64,000 nucleotides of DNA from Pseudomonas oryzihabitans (GCF_006384975.1 NZ_CP021645.1:5050001-5114000); one strand, 5' to 3'; positions 16,981-25,426 are shown, counted from the stretch's first letter. Made by a program: numbers and translations. Notes: a model not told the origin generated them from the sequence alone.

Positions 16981-16998
16981 GAGCGATAGATCCGTAGC

Positions 16999-17024
16999 GT
17001 GGAAAACCGCGTAGCGTTTTCCAC
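16999..17024. repeat. GTGGAAAAC/GTTTTCCAC hairpin repeat
   Basis: GTGGAAAAC-CGCGTAGC-GTTTTCCAC is a short perfect hairpin. The same hairpin occurs at 23774-23799 and 49217-49242, and a diverged one at 45194-45219. At 17043 and 23817 it is followed closely by the GTAGGTTGGG palindrome, so the two often travel together. Confidence 0.65.
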
Positions 17025-17042
17025 CGGGCACGGTGCTTGATG

Positions 17043-17130
17043 GTAGGTTGGGTTGAGACGGCTCTTTCGTCGAAGCCCAACAGGCACGCGCGGTGGGGTG
17101 TTGGGCTTCGCTGCGCTCAACCCAACCTAC
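17043..17130. repeat. GTAGGTTGGG long palindrome, copy 1
   Basis: Outer arms GTAGGTTGGGTTGAG and CTCAACCCAACCTAC with inner arms CGAAGCCCAAC and GTTGGGCTTCG. Copies with the same plan but different central loops lie at 23817-23900 and 43969-44053. It sits immediately 3' of the otn operon, where it could act as an mRNA 3'-end stem. Confidence 0.7.
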
Positions 17131-17135
17131 GTCTC

Positions 17136-17915
17136 TTATGCCTGCAACTTGCGCAACCACTCCAGCCCCGCCGAGGTATCGCCGCGGGGGCGATACTCGC
17201 AGCCGATCCAACCGTCGTAGCCGAGGGCGTCGAAGCGCTCGAACAGGTAGGGATAGTACAGCTCGCCCAGGTCCGGTTCGTGGCGGTCGGGCACCCCGGC
17301 GATCTGCACGTGGCCGATGCCGGCGAGGTCGCGCTCGAAGGTCTTGCTGACGTCACCCTCGACGATCTGGCAGTGGTAGCAGTCGAACTGCACCTTGAGA
17401 TTGTCAGCGCCTATGGCCTGGCGGATGGCCTGGGCGTCGTCCTGGCGGTTGAGGAAGTAGCCCGGCATGTCACGCGGGTTGATCGGCTCGATGAGGATCG
17501 TCACCCCGGCCGTGGCCGCCTGTTCGGCGGCATGGGCCAGGTTGCCCAGGTAGGTGTCGCGGGCGCGGGCCCGGTCGACCCCGGCCGGTAGCAAGCCGGC
17601 CATGACGTGGACCAGGCGATTGCCCAGCACGGCGGCGTAGTCCAGGGCGCGGTCGATGCCGGCGCGGCACTCGGCCTCGCGGCCGGGCAGGGCGGCCAGG
17701 CCGCGTTCGCCGGCCGCCCAGTCACCGGGCGGCGCGTTGAACAGCACCTGGGTCAGGCCGGCACCGTCCAGGCGGGCCTTGATCTCGGCGGCGGAGTGCT
17801 CGTAGGGAAAGAGGTATTCCACGGCCTGGAAGCCGTCCGCCGCGGCAGCGGCGAAGCGGTCGAGGAAGGCCTGCTCGGGATAGAGCATGCTGAGGTTGGC
17901 GGCGAAACGGGGCAT
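17136..17915 (-). CDS. otnI: 2-oxo-tetronate isomerase (hydroxypyruvate isomerase family)
   Basis: 259 residues, TIM-barrel xylose isomerase-like enzyme. Start [20 protein letters not shown], then [18 protein letters not shown], the metal-binding [17 protein letters not shown] (Glu), [29 protein letters not shown] and [11 protein letters not shown]. It interconverts 2-oxo- and 3-oxo-tetronates in acid-sugar catabolism. Last gene of the otn operon, 14 nt downstream of the permease. The simple Hyi assignment is possible from sequence alone, but the operon partners favour OtnI. Confidence 0.88.
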   Translation of the reverse strand: MPRFAANLSMLYPEQAFLDRFAAAAADGFQAVEYLFPYEHSAAEIKARLDGAGLTQVLFNAPPGDWAAGERGLAALPGREAECRAGIDRALDYAAVLGNRLVHVMAGLLPAGVDRARARDTYLGNLAHAAEQAATAGVTILIEPINPRDMPGYFLNRQDDAQAIRQAIGADNLKVQFDCYHCQIVEGDVSKTFERDLAGIGHVQIAGVPDRHEPDLGELYYPYLFERFDALGYDGWIGCEYRPRGDTSAGLEWLRKLQA

Positions 17916-17929
17916 GGCGATTTCCTAAG

Positions 17930-19390
17930 TCAGACGAAGGGCCAGAGCAGCAGGGTGATGGCGAAGCCCAGGACACCCAGCAGCGTGGTCAAGACGGTCC
18001 AGGTGCGCAAGCCATCGGCGACGCTCAGGCCGACCAGCTTGGTGAAGATCCAGTAGCCGGCGTCGTTGATGTGCGACACGGCCAGGCCGCCGGCACCCAT
18101 GGCCAGGCACAGCAGGGCCATGTGGTTGGCCGAGAGACCCAGGGTGGCGATCAGCGGGCCGAGGATGCCGGCGGTGGTGACCAGGGCCACGGTGGTGGAG
18201 CCCTGGACCGCCCGCAGCAGCAGGGTTAGCACGAAGCCCAGCGCCAGCACCGGCAGGCCGGTGGCGCGCAGCAGTTCCGAGACCACCGCGCCGATGCCGG
18301 TGTCCACCAGCACCTTGCCGAACACCCCGCCGGCACCGGCGATGAGGATGACCATGGCGACGCCGGGCAGCGCCGAGCCGATGACCTCCGACACCTGCTC
18401 GCGCGACCAGCCGCGCCGGAAGCCCAGCACATAGGCGCACAGCAGGGTGTCGATAAGCAGGGCCACCAGGGGCGCGCCGACCACGGTGAGGATGTCGCGC
18501 AGCAGATTGCCGGCCGGCAGCCAACTGGTGGCCAGGGTGCCTAGCAGGATCAGCACGATGGGCAGCAGGATCAGGGTCACCACCAGGCCGAAGCCGGGGG
18601 CCGGGGCGGGCGGCAGACCGGCGGCGACGCCGGCCGGGGTCTCGTCCATCTTGACCGCGGCGGCACCGAGGCTGGGCAGCCCCGGGTCCATGTCCTGGCC
18701 GCGGCCCCATTGCTGCAGATGGGTGTCGGTGACTTGGGCGCCATAGACGTCGGTGCGGATGTCGTCGGTCATGGGATAGTGGCGGCGGGTCATGCGCCCG
18801 GCGATCCACCAGCCGACCAGCGCCAGCACCGCGGTGATCGGCAGGCCGAACAGCAGTACCCGGCCCAGGTCCGCGCCCAGTTGGCCGGCGGCGGCCACGG
18901 CGCCCGGATGGGGCGGCAGCATGGCGTGCACCGTGAGCATGGTGGCGCACATGGGCAGGGCGAAGACGATCAGCGGTTTGCGCGCGGTACGGGCGATGCC
19001 ATAGGCCAGCGGCATCAAGACGATCACCCCGACCTCGAAGAACACCGGGATACCGACCAGGAAGCCGGCCAGGGTCAGGGCCAGCGGCGTGCGTCTGTTG
19101 CCGAAGCGCTCGATCAGGGTCTTGGCCAGGGCCTCGGCGCCGCCGGACAGCTCGATGATGCGGCCGATCATGGCGCCCAGGGCGATGATGATGGCGATGT
19201 GGCCGAGGATCTTGCCCATGCCGCCTTCGATGGTGGCGACCAGCTTGGACGGTTCCACCCCGGCGGCCAGGGCCACCAGGATACTCACCAGCATCAGCGC
19301 CACGAAGGGCTGGAACTTGTACTTCAAGACCAGGAACAGCAGCAGGGCGATCCCGGCCGCGGCGATGAGGACCAGCAGCAACGGACTCAT
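17930..19390 (-). CDS. GntP-family gluconate/aldonate permease
   Basis: 486 residues, about 12-14 hydrophobic helices, inner membrane. Typical GntP segments: LVLIAAAGIALLLFLVLKYK, PSKLVATIEGGMGKILGHI, ALGAMIGRIIELSGGAEAL, PHPGAVAAAGQLGADLGRVL, AVQGSTTVALVTTAGIL and AVSHINDAGYWIFTKLVGL. Family members take up gluconate and related sugar acids by proton symport; in this operon the substrate is probably threonate or erythronate. The start ATG overlaps the stop of a 14-codon leader frame (ATGA), so translation is likely coupled. Confidence 0.93.
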   Translation of the reverse strand: MSPLLLVLIAAAGIALLLFLVLKYKFQPFVALMLVSILVALAAGVEPSKLVATIEGGMGKILGHIAIIIALGAMIGRIIELSGGAEALAKTLIERFGNRRTPLALTLAGFLVGIPVFFEVGVIVLMPLAYGIARTARKPLIVFALPMCATMLTVHAMLPPHPGAVAAAGQLGADLGRVLLFGLPITAVLALVGWWIAGRMTRRHYPMTDDIRTDVYGAQVTDTHLQQWGRGQDMDPGLPSLGAAAVKMDETPAGVAAGLPPAPAPGFGLVVTLILLPIVLILLGTLATSWLPAGNLLRDILTVVGAPLVALLIDTLLCAYVLGFRRGWSREQVSEVIGSALPGVAMVILIAGAGGVFGKVLVDTGIGAVVSELLRATGLPVLALGFVLTLLLRAVQGSTTVALVTTAGILGPLIATLGLSANHMALLCLAMGAGGLAVSHINDAGYWIFTKLVGLSVADGLRTWTVLTTLLGVLGFAITLLLWPFV

Positions 19391-19431
19391 GAGCGACGCT
19401 CCGAGCGGATGGGGCTGACGACGTAGGGCAT
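19387..19431 (-). CDS. Possible 14-residue leader peptide coupled to the permease
   Basis: ATG at 19431 encodes MPYVVSPIRSERRS and stops at a TGA that overlaps the permease ATG (ATGA). A good ribosome site GAGGAAA (about 19437-19443) precedes the leader frame, while no clear one is seen directly before the permease start except within the leader (GGAGCG). The function would be re-initiation coupling. Short frames of this size can arise by chance. Confidence 0.35.
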   Translation of the reverse strand: MPYVVSPIRSERRS

Positions 19432-19531
19432 GGCATTTTCCTCGCTATTGTTGTTGTTCAGGGCAAGCCGCTCCCGCGACGGCCAACAGCGGCCATCGTG
19501 GGCGGGTATTCCAGTGGTGCGGGTCTTCAGG

Positions 19532-20170
19532 TCACCAGACGGCGCCGAAGGTCTTCGCCAGTTCGGCCAAGGCGGCAGCATCGAGCGGCGCCGGGCGCGG
19601 CTCGGTCAGCAGCCACAGCCGCGCGGTTTCTTCCAGCTCCTCCAGGGCGAAGCTGGCCTTGCTCACGCTGCTCTCCCAGACCACCGGGCCGAGGCGTTCG
19701 AGCATCACCCCACGTACCCGGTTGGCCAATTGCGCCACCTGCTCGGCGACACTGGCGGCACCCGGGCGCGCATAGGGGATCAGCGGGATATGGCCGACCT
19801 TCATCACCTGATAGGGCGTGATGGGCGGCAGGATGTCGTCCGGGCGCCAGACGCCGGCCAGGGTCAGGGCCACCAGGTGGGTGGAGTGGGTGTGTACCAC
19901 CCCGCCGACACCGGGATTGCGGTCATAGACCTGGCGATGCAAGGCCAGGGTCTTGGACGGCTTGTCCCCGGAGACCCAGTCGCCGTTCAGGCCGACCTTG
20001 GCGATGGCCGCCGGATCGAGGCGACCCAGGCAGGCATCGGTGGGGGTGATCAGCCAGCCGTCTTCCAGGCGGGCGCTGATGTTGCCGGCGCTGCCTACGG
20101 TGTAGCCGCGGGCATAGAGGCTGGCGCCGACGGTGCAGATCTCCTCGCGCAGCCGGGCTTCGTTGCTCAT
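19532..20170 (-). CDS. otnC: 3-oxo-tetronate 4-phosphate decarboxylase (class II aldolase family)
   Basis: 212 residues. Class II aldolase/adducin fold with GSAGNISARLEDGWLITPT, the zinc ligands in VVHTHSTHLVALTLAGV (HxH), VGHIPLIPYARPGAASVAE and LERLGPVVWESSVSKA. Decarboxylates 3-oxo-tetronate 4-phosphate to dihydroxyacetone phosphate plus CO2. Its start overlaps the otnK stop by 4 nt. A 141-bp gap separates it from the permease, the only loose joint in the operon. Confidence 0.9.
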   Translation of the reverse strand: MSNEARLREEICTVGASLYARGYTVGSAGNISARLEDGWLITPTDACLGRLDPAAIAKVGLNGDWVSGDKPSKTLALHRQVYDRNPGVGGVVHTHSTHLVALTLAGVWRPDDILPPITPYQVMKVGHIPLIPYARPGAASVAEQVAQLANRVRGVMLERLGPVVWESSVSKASFALEELEETARLWLLTEPRPAPLDAAALAELAKTFGAVW

Positions 20171-21459
20171 GCTTTTTCTCCTGCCAGCTGGCGCAGGGCC
20201 TTGGCGAAGAAGTCGCGGCTGCCGAAGTTGCCGGACTTGAGCGCCAGGGCCAGGGGTTCGCCCTGCACCTGTCCCAGGGTGGCGGGCACCCCCGGATCGA
20301 TCTGGGCGCCGATGCGCAGGGTCCGCACGCCCAGGGCCTGGACCACGGCGCCGGAGGTCTCGCCACCAGCCACCACCAGGCGGCGCACGCCGCTGTCGAA
20401 CAGGCCACGGGCGATCAGGCCGAGGGCGCGTTCCACCAGTTCGCCGGCACGCGCCACGCCCAGCTCGCGCTGGATGGCCTTGACCTCGTCGGCGGGGCTG
20501 GTGGCATAGATCAGCACGGCCTGGCCCTGCTCGCGCGCCCAGGTGAGAGCGGCGTCGATGGACTCGTCACCCTGGGCCAGCGCCAGCGGATCCAGGCGCA
20601 GGGCCGGGCGGTCGGCTTCCAGCCAGGCCGCGACCTGGCCGTTGGTGGCCTGGGACGCGCTGCCGGCCAGTACCGCCTCGCCACCGACGGGCAGGTCGAG
20701 GGCGGCGGCGTCGTGCTTGTCCAGCAGACCGGCGCGGCGAAAATTCTCCGGCAGGCCCTGGGCGATGCCTGACCCACCAGTCACCAGGGGCAGCTCGGCA
20801 CAGGCCGCGCCCAGGGTGTGCAGGTCGGTGTCGGACAGGGCATCGGCGATGGCCAGGCGGTGACCCGACTCGCGTAGCTCGGCGATGGCCTGGCGCACGG
20901 CTGCGGGGCCCTGGGCGATTTGGTCATAGCGCAGCAGGCCGACCTTGGCGCGACTCTGGGCTTGCAGCACCCGCACCAGGTTGGCGTCGCCCATGGGCGT
21001 CAGCGGGTGGTGCTGCATGCCGGATTCGCTGAGCAGTTGGTCCTGCACGAACAAATGGCCGCGGAACAGGGTGCGACCGGTCTCCGGGAAGGCCGGGCAG
21101 GCCAGGGTGAAGTCGCAGTCCAGCGCCGCTTGCAGGGCCTCGGCCACCGGGCCGATGTTGCCTTCCGCGGTGGAATCGAAGGTGGAGCAGTACTTGAAGA
21201 AGAACTGCCGGCAGCCGCGCTGGCGCAGCCAGGCGAGGGCGGCCAGGGATTCGCTCACCGCCTCGGCAGCCGGCGTGGTGCGGGATTTCAGCGCCACTAC
21301 CACGGCGTCGGCGGCCTCCAGTTCGACGTCCGCCGCGGGTACGCCGATCACCTGCACGGTGCGCATGCCGCCGCGCACCAGCATGTTGGCGAGATCGGTG
21401 GCGCCGGTGAAGTCGTCGGCGATACAGCCCAGCAGCGGGCGGGTCTCGGTCGGGCTCAT
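20167..21459 (-). CDS. otnK: 3-oxo-tetronate kinase
   Basis: 430 residues from the ATG at 21459. DUF1537-type sugar-acid kinase: LLGCIADDFTGATDLANMLV at the N-terminus, FFKYCSTFDSTAEGNIGPV, CPAFPETGRTLFRGHLFVQD, and the C-terminal nucleotide-binding part (RLVVAGGETSGAVVQALGV, PLALALKSGNFGSRDFF). Phosphorylates 3-oxo-tetronate before decarboxylation by OtnC. A GTG nine bases further upstream (21468) would overlap the ltnD stop and is possible, but GGAG at a proper distance favours the ATG. Confidence 0.9.
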   Translation of the reverse strand: MSPTETRPLLGCIADDFTGATDLANMLVRGGMRTVQVIGVPAADVELEAADAVVVALKSRTTPAAEAVSESLAALAWLRQRGCRQFFFKYCSTFDSTAEGNIGPVAEALQAALDCDFTLACPAFPETGRTLFRGHLFVQDQLLSESGMQHHPLTPMGDANLVRVLQAQSRAKVGLLRYDQIAQGPAAVRQAIAELRESGHRLAIADALSDTDLHTLGAACAELPLVTGGSGIAQGLPENFRRAGLLDKHDAAALDLPVGGEAVLAGSASQATNGQVAAWLEADRPALRLDPLALAQGDESIDAALTWAREQGQAVLIYATSPADEVKAIQRELGVARAGELVERALGLIARGLFDSGVRRLVVAGGETSGAVVQALGVRTLRIGAQIDPGVPATLGQVQGEPLALALKSGNFGSRDFFAKALRQLAGEKA

Positions 21460-21464
21460 CGGGC

Positions 21465-22358
21465 TCACTCCGCGGCCTTGGGCAGCTCGATGCCCGGGAA
21501 GATCTTGATCACGGCCGAGTCGTCTTCACGACCGAAGCCCGCGGTGGAGGCCTGCATGAACATCTGGTGGGCGGTGGCCGACAGCGGCAGCGGGAATTTC
21601 GAGGTGCGCGCGGTATCCAGCACCAGGCCGAGGTCCTTGACGAAGATGTCCACCGCGGACAGCGGCGTGTAGTCGGCCTTGAGGATGTGCGGCACGCGAT
21701 TCTCGAACATCCAGGAATTGCCGGCGCTGTGGGTGATGACCTCGTACAGCGCGTCCGGGTCGACGCCTTCGCGCAGGCCCAGGGCCATGGCCTCAGCGGA
21801 GGCGGCGATGTGCACCCCGGCCAGGAGCTGGTTGATGATCTTGACCTTGGAACCCTGGCCGGGGGCATCGCCCAGGCGATAGACCTTGCCGGCCATGGCG
21901 GCGAGTACCGCCTCGCCCTTGGCATAGGCTTCCGAGCTACCGGAGGTCATCATAGTCATCTCGCCGCTGGCGGCCTTGGCCGCGCCGCCGGACAGCGGGG
22001 CGTCCAGCAGCAGGATGCCCCGCTCGGCCAGGCGCTCGCCCAGCTCCACGGCGTAGGCCGGAGCCACGGTGGCGCAGGCGATCACCAGGCTGCCCGGACG
22101 CAGGGCGGCAACCGCGCCCTGCTCGCCGAACAGCACGGCTTCGGTCTGCTCGGCATTGACCACCACGGTGATGAGGATGTCGCAGCTATCGGCCAGGGCG
22201 GCGGGCGAGGTGCAGGCCACTCCGCCTTCGCTGGCGAAGGCTTCCAGCACGCTGGCGCGCACGTCGCAGGCATGCACGGCGAAGCCCGCGCGCAGCAGCG
22301 ACCGGGCGACGCCCAGACCCATGGCCCCGAGGCCGATGACACCGACATTGTCTTGCAT
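21465..22358 (-). CDS. ltnD: L-threonate dehydrogenase
   Basis: 297 residues, 3-hydroxyisobutyrate dehydrogenase family. N-terminal NAD motif VIGLGAMGLGVARSLL (8-23), the substrate motif DAPLSGGAAKAASGEM, the catalytic lysine segment GQGSKVKIINQLLAGVHIA, and NSWMFENRVPHIL with DIFVKDLGLVLD. Oxidises L-threonate (or D-erythronate) at C2 with NAD to the 2-oxo acid, which OtnI isomerises. First structural gene, 20 nt after gntR. Confidence 0.9.
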   Translation of the reverse strand: MQDNVGVIGLGAMGLGVARSLLRAGFAVHACDVRASVLEAFASEGGVACTSPAALADSCDILITVVVNAEQTEAVLFGEQGAVAALRPGSLVIACATVAPAYAVELGERLAERGILLLDAPLSGGAAKAASGEMTMMTSGSSEAYAKGEAVLAAMAGKVYRLGDAPGQGSKVKIINQLLAGVHIAASAEAMALGLREGVDPDALYEVITHSAGNSWMFENRVPHILKADYTPLSAVDIFVKDLGLVLDTARTSKFPLPLSATAHQMFMQASTAGFGREDDSAVIKIFPGIELPKAAE

Positions 22359-22378
22359 CTTGTTGTTCTCCGAAAAGG

Positions 22379-23083
22379 TCAGGCGAAGCCGGCCTGCCGC
22401 AGGCGGCGGGCGGCGTTGTAGATGTGCTGGCGGGCCGCGTTGGCGGCGGCCAGGGGATCGCCGAGGCGGATGGCGGCAACGATGGCTTGGTGTTCTTCAT
22501 GCACCTGGCGGGAAAAGTCCTCGCGCCGCGCCTCGTTGGTGCGGGTGATGCGCGTGGCCGTCTCCAGGTACTGGCTGACGAACTCCAGGGTCTTGATGAA
22601 GTAGGGGTTGCCGGTGGCCTGGGCGATGGTGCGGTGGAAGGCCACGTCGGCACGGACACCGTCACGGCCGTCGGCCACGTCTTCGTCGATGGCGGCGAGG
22701 GCTTCGTCGATGGCGACCAGATCGGTCTCGCTGCGGTTGATAGCGGCTTCGGAGGCGATCTCCGCTTCGATGGCGCGGCGCAGGGCCAACAGGTGGAAGA
22801 CGCTGCCGGGCAGGCTGGCTTCGTCGGCGTCGATGCGCAGCGGGCGGATGCTGGCATGAGCGGTGACGAAGATGCCGCGGCCTTGCTGGGGCTGCAGCAC
22901 GCCTTCGTTCTTCAGTCGCGAGATGGCCTCGCGCACCACGGTGCGGCTGACGCCGAAGGCTTCGGAGAGCAGGGCTTCGCTGGGGATCTTGGTACCGGGT
23001 GCGAAAACACCGGCTTCGATCTTGTCCAGCAGCTGCTGAGCGACGTTGTCGCTCAGGACATTGGCGGGGACCTTGGCGAACAT
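22379..23083 (-). CDS. GntR-family (FCD/FadR subgroup) regulator of the otn operon
   Basis: 234 residues. N-terminal winged HTH (LLDKIEAGVFAPGTKIPSE, LSEAFGVSRTVVREAISRLK, GVLQPQQGRGIFV; about 15-75) and an FCD effector domain with the metal-binding Asp/His set (DVAFHRTIAQATGNPYFIK, HEEHQAIVAAIRLGD). First gene of the otn operon, so it very probably represses its own transcript and is released by the sugar acid. Confidence 0.9.
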   Translation of the reverse strand: MFAKVPANVLSDNVAQQLLDKIEAGVFAPGTKIPSEALLSEAFGVSRTVVREAISRLKNEGVLQPQQGRGIFVTAHASIRPLRIDADEASLPGSVFHLLALRRAIEAEIASEAAINRSETDLVAIDEALAAIDEDVADGRDGVRADVAFHRTIAQATGNPYFIKTLEFVSQYLETATRITRTNEARREDFSRQVHEEHQAIVAAIRLGDPLAAANAARQHIYNAARRLRQAGFA

Positions 23084-23092
23084 GGAGACCTG

Positions 23093-23120
23093 CTTATGTG
23101 GTTATAAGGTTGTCATACAG
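23093..23120. promoter_or_regulatory. Candidate GntR operator upstream of the otn operon
   Basis: TTGTCATACAG (23110-23120) fits the FCD-type GntR consensus TNGTNNNACNA in all but the last base, and CTTAT-N6-ATAAG (23093-23108) is an adjacent dyad. Both lie within 40 bp upstream of the gntR start, where an autoregulatory site would be expected. Confidence 0.45.
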
Positions 23121-23238
23121 GTTGTGACGTTACTTTCGCACAGGCTTTTGGCTTTGTGTAGTGGTTTTGACTGAGGCACTACGGAATTTTTGTAACGGCC
23201 GCTGCGGGGGACAGGGGCAGGCTAGAGCAGGTGGAAAG

Positions 23239-23253
23239 TGTTATAATGTAACA
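23239..23253. promoter_or_regulatory. Zur-box-like palindrome in front of dksA2
   Basis: TGTTATAATGTAACA is a near-perfect dyad that matches the AT-rich Zur operator (TGTTATA-type core) known from Pseudomonas zinc genes. It contains a TATAAT-like -10 and lies 22 bp before the dksA2 ATG, so a bound repressor would cover the promoter. Confidence 0.65.
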
Positions 23254-23275
23254 TTTACTGATGGAGAGCCCTCTC

Positions 23276-23680
23276 ATGACCCCTGAAGAACTCCTGGCCC
23301 AACCCGCTGCGGACTACATGAACGAGGCCCAGCGCGGTTTCTTCCGCGAATTGCTGCTGGCCCAGCGCGGTGATCTGCAGAGGCTGATCGATGAGCAGGT
23401 GGAAGACCTGCGCGGCATGGATGCCCACGGCGATCCGGCCGACGTCGGCAATGCCGAGCAGCAGCGTCAATGGCAATTGCGCCAGCTGGAGCGGGAGAAG
23501 AAGCTGCTGGACAAGATCGATGAAGCTTTGGAGCGCCTGGCTCGCGATGAATACGGCTGGTGCGCGGAGACCGGCGAACCCATAGGCCTGGCGCGCCTGC
23601 TGTTGCGGCCTACCGCGACCCTGAGCGTGGAGGCCAAGGAGCGCCAGGAGCAGCGCGAGCGGCATATGCAGTCGTCGTGA
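23276..23680 (+). CDS. dksA2: Zinc-independent DksA paralogue
   Basis: 134 residues from the ATG at 23276 (GGAGAG lies 8 nt upstream; an ATG at 23261 is also in frame). It acts on RNA polymerase with ppGpp. N-terminal LLAQPAADYMNEAQRGFFRE and coiled coil (about 20-85) with the tip DAHGDPADVGNAEQ that carries the DxxDxA-type acidic residues. In the C-terminal globular domain the four zinc cysteines of DksA are reduced to one (WCAETGEPIGLARLLLRPTA). This is the DksA2 pattern, used as a substitute when zinc is scarce, which agrees with the Zur-box-like site upstream. Confidence 0.92.
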   Translation: MTPEELLAQPAADYMNEAQRGFFRELLLAQRGDLQRLIDEQVEDLRGMDAHGDPADVGNAEQQRQWQLRQLEREKKLLDKIDEALERLARDEYGWCAETGEPIGLARLLLRPTATLSVEAKERQEQRERHMQSS

Positions 23681-23700
23681 GGCGTCGGCGGCTGGGCTTT

Positions 23701-23733
23701 CCCTCACCCCAGCCCTCTCCCTGAGGGAGAGGG
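23701..23733. repeat. CCCTCACCCC/CTCTCCC hairpin repeat, intact copy
   Basis: CCCTCACCCCAGCCCTCTCC pairs through CCCTCTCCCTGAGGGAGAGGG into a stable stem-loop 20 bp after the dksA2 stop. It may serve as the 3' end of the dksA2 mRNA. Other copies: 44061-44097 and the IS-split one at 4640/5414. Confidence 0.6.
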
Positions 23734-23773
23734 GGCGGTACGGTGCGACAGGTGGCTCTGAAGCAGGCGTAGG

Positions 23774-23799
23774 GTGGAAAACCGCGTAGCGTTTTCCAC
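23774..23799. repeat. GTGGAAAAC hairpin repeat, copy 2
   Basis: GTGGAAAAC-CGCGTAGC-GTTTTCCAC, identical to the copy at 16999-17024 over its 26 bases. It again stands close before a GTAGGTTGGG palindrome. Confidence 0.65.
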
Positions 23800-23816
23800 C
23801 TGAAAGATGCTGATTC

Positions 23817-23900
23817 GTAGGTTGGGTTGAGACGGCTCCATCGTCGAAGCCCAACAGGGCGGGGCACCGTTGGGCTTCGCTAACGCTCAACCCAACCTAC
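23817..23900. repeat. GTAGGTTGGG long palindrome, copy 2
   Basis: Same outer arms as the copy at 17043. Its right outer arm (CTCAACCCAACCTAC, 23886-23900) runs into the pdxY gene on the minus strand, and the CTA in that arm is the pdxY stop codon. Confidence 0.7.
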
Positions 23901-24790
23901 GCAAGCCGCTGGGCCTCGAACAGCTCACCCGGCCGCACGATCTGCTCGCGCGCGGCGATCAGCGGTAGGTCGCGGCTGCCGGGTCCCGTGCGGGCGACCA
24001 AGGCGTAGAGGGCGCTGACCGCATGGGAAGCCGCCGCAGGGGTGGACTGGCCATTGAGCAACTGGCCGAGCAGCACGGCGGAGAAGACGTCGCCCATGCC
24101 GTTGGGTAGCGGCTGCAGGTCCAAGTAGGGCGTCTGCACCAGCCAGGCGTCGTTCGCCTCCACCACCAGGGTGCTGAGGACGTCGGCGGGCAGGTCCGGG
24201 GTGCGCAGGCTGGTGATGACGATGGTTGCCGGACCCGGCTGGCCGGGGCGACCGAGCAACAGGCGGGCGGCGGCCACGGCGTCGGCGGTGTCGGTCAGCG
24301 GCTGGCCGTGCAGCAGCTCGAATTCGTACTGGTTGGGGGTGATCAGGCTGGCCTGCTCGATGGCGCGGCGGCGCAGGAAGTCGGGGATGCCGGGACGGAC
24401 GAAGATGCCGCGGCCGACGTCGCCCATCACCGGGTCGCAGAGATAATGCAGGTCGCTGCGTTGGCGGCGGATCTCCTGCACCACGCCGAGGATCACCTCG
24501 CCGATGGCGGCATCACCCAGGTAGCCGGAAAGTACCGCCACGCAGCGTTCCAGCACGCCACGGGCGCGCAGGCCGTCGAGCACGTCGTGGATGTGTTCGG
24601 GCGGAAAGACCTGGCCCTTGAATTCGCCGTAACCGGTGTGGTTGGAGAACTGCACCGTGTTGACCACCACCGGCTGCAGGCCGAGCAGTTGCAGCGGCAG
24701 GGTGGCGGCGGCGTTGCCGACATGGCCATAGGCGACATGGGACTGGATGGACAGCACCAGTGGCGGCTGGGCGGGTGGGATGGCGGGCAT
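23897..24790 (-). CDS. pdxY: Pyridoxal kinase
   Basis: 297 residues from the ATG at 24790. Ribokinase-fold enzyme that phosphorylates pyridoxal in B6 salvage. Signatures: LVLSIQSHVAYGHVGNAAAT (about 12-31), VVNTVQFSNHTGYGEFKG, YLCDPVMGDVGRGIFV, SLITPNQYEFELLHG, and the ATP/anion-hole motif LPNGMGDVFSAVLLGQLL, where PdxY normally has GTGDLFSALLL; here NGMGD replaces GTGD but the catalytic Asp is kept. The stop codon lies in the arm of an intergenic palindrome, so the last residue or two may be repeat-derived. Confidence 0.92.
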   Translation of the reverse strand: MPAIPPAQPPLVLSIQSHVAYGHVGNAAATLPLQLLGLQPVVVNTVQFSNHTGYGEFKGQVFPPEHIHDVLDGLRARGVLERCVAVLSGYLGDAAIGEVILGVVQEIRRQRSDLHYLCDPVMGDVGRGIFVRPGIPDFLRRRAIEQASLITPNQYEFELLHGQPLTDTADAVAAARLLLGRPGQPGPATIVITSLRTPDLPADVLSTLVVEANDAWLVQTPYLDLQPLPNGMGDVFSAVLLGQLLNGQSTPAAASHAVSALYALVARTGPGSRDLPLIAAREQIVRPGELFEAQRLA

Positions 24791-24988
24791 GGCGGTCACC
24801 TGGGCAGCGGGCTCGCGGTGCGGAGCCGGAAGGGCGGATGCCTGCAGCTTAACCCAGGCCTCCGGGCGAACCCTACCCCGGCTGTGGCGGTCTGCATCGG
24901 CAGTGCGGATCGCTACCTGCGCCCGACCCTCGGGCTGGCTACACTGGAGCGGCTGTCATCCACCCACGACCCCAAGGAGAAACGGGGA

Positions 24989-25426
24989 ATGTCCGAGCTT
25001 CGCTTCGCACGTCTGGTGTTGGGTCTGCAGGCCCTGGTCTGGTTTGGACTCGCCCTGGCGCACTGGTTCTATCCCTACGAGATGGCCAACGCCCGCGGCA
25101 TGGTGCTGATGGATTCGGCGTCGGTCGCCGAGGCGCGGGTCTGGTACGGCGGCATGCAATTCGCCCTGGCACTGTTCGCCGTACTGGCCTTCCGCCGCGC
25201 GGAATGGCTGTCGGCCGGGCTGCTGCTGGTGGCCTTCGTGCAACTGACGCTGTTCGTGGTGCGGCTGATCAGCGGCATGCTGGGTGAGTCGGCCACCGCC
25301 GAGCTGGATCTCTACTCCCAGGGCTATCGCCTGCTCATCGGCGTCCTGGCGCTGCTGGCCCTGCGTGCCCATCGCCGCCATGAGCAGCGGGAACTGGAGA
25401 ATCGGCGGCTCTACGAAGGCCAGTGA
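24989..25426 (+). CDS. Small membrane protein (DUF4345-like)
   Basis: 145 residues with four predicted helices: LVLGLQALVWFGLALAHWFY, GGMQFALALFAVLAFRRAEW, SAGLLLVAFVQLTLFVVRLI and GYRLLIGVLALLALRAHRR. This plan and the WYGGMQFALALF segment resemble DUF4345. Inner membrane; function unknown. The GGAG at 24976-24979 supports the ATG at 24989. Its stop abuts the stop of the convergent finR. Confidence 0.75.
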   Translation: MSELRFARLVLGLQALVWFGLALAHWFYPYEMANARGMVLMDSASVAEARVWYGGMQFALALFAVLAFRRAEWLSAGLLLVAFVQLTLFVVRLISGMLGESATAELDLYSQGYRLLIGVLALLALRAHRRHEQRELENRRLYEGQ

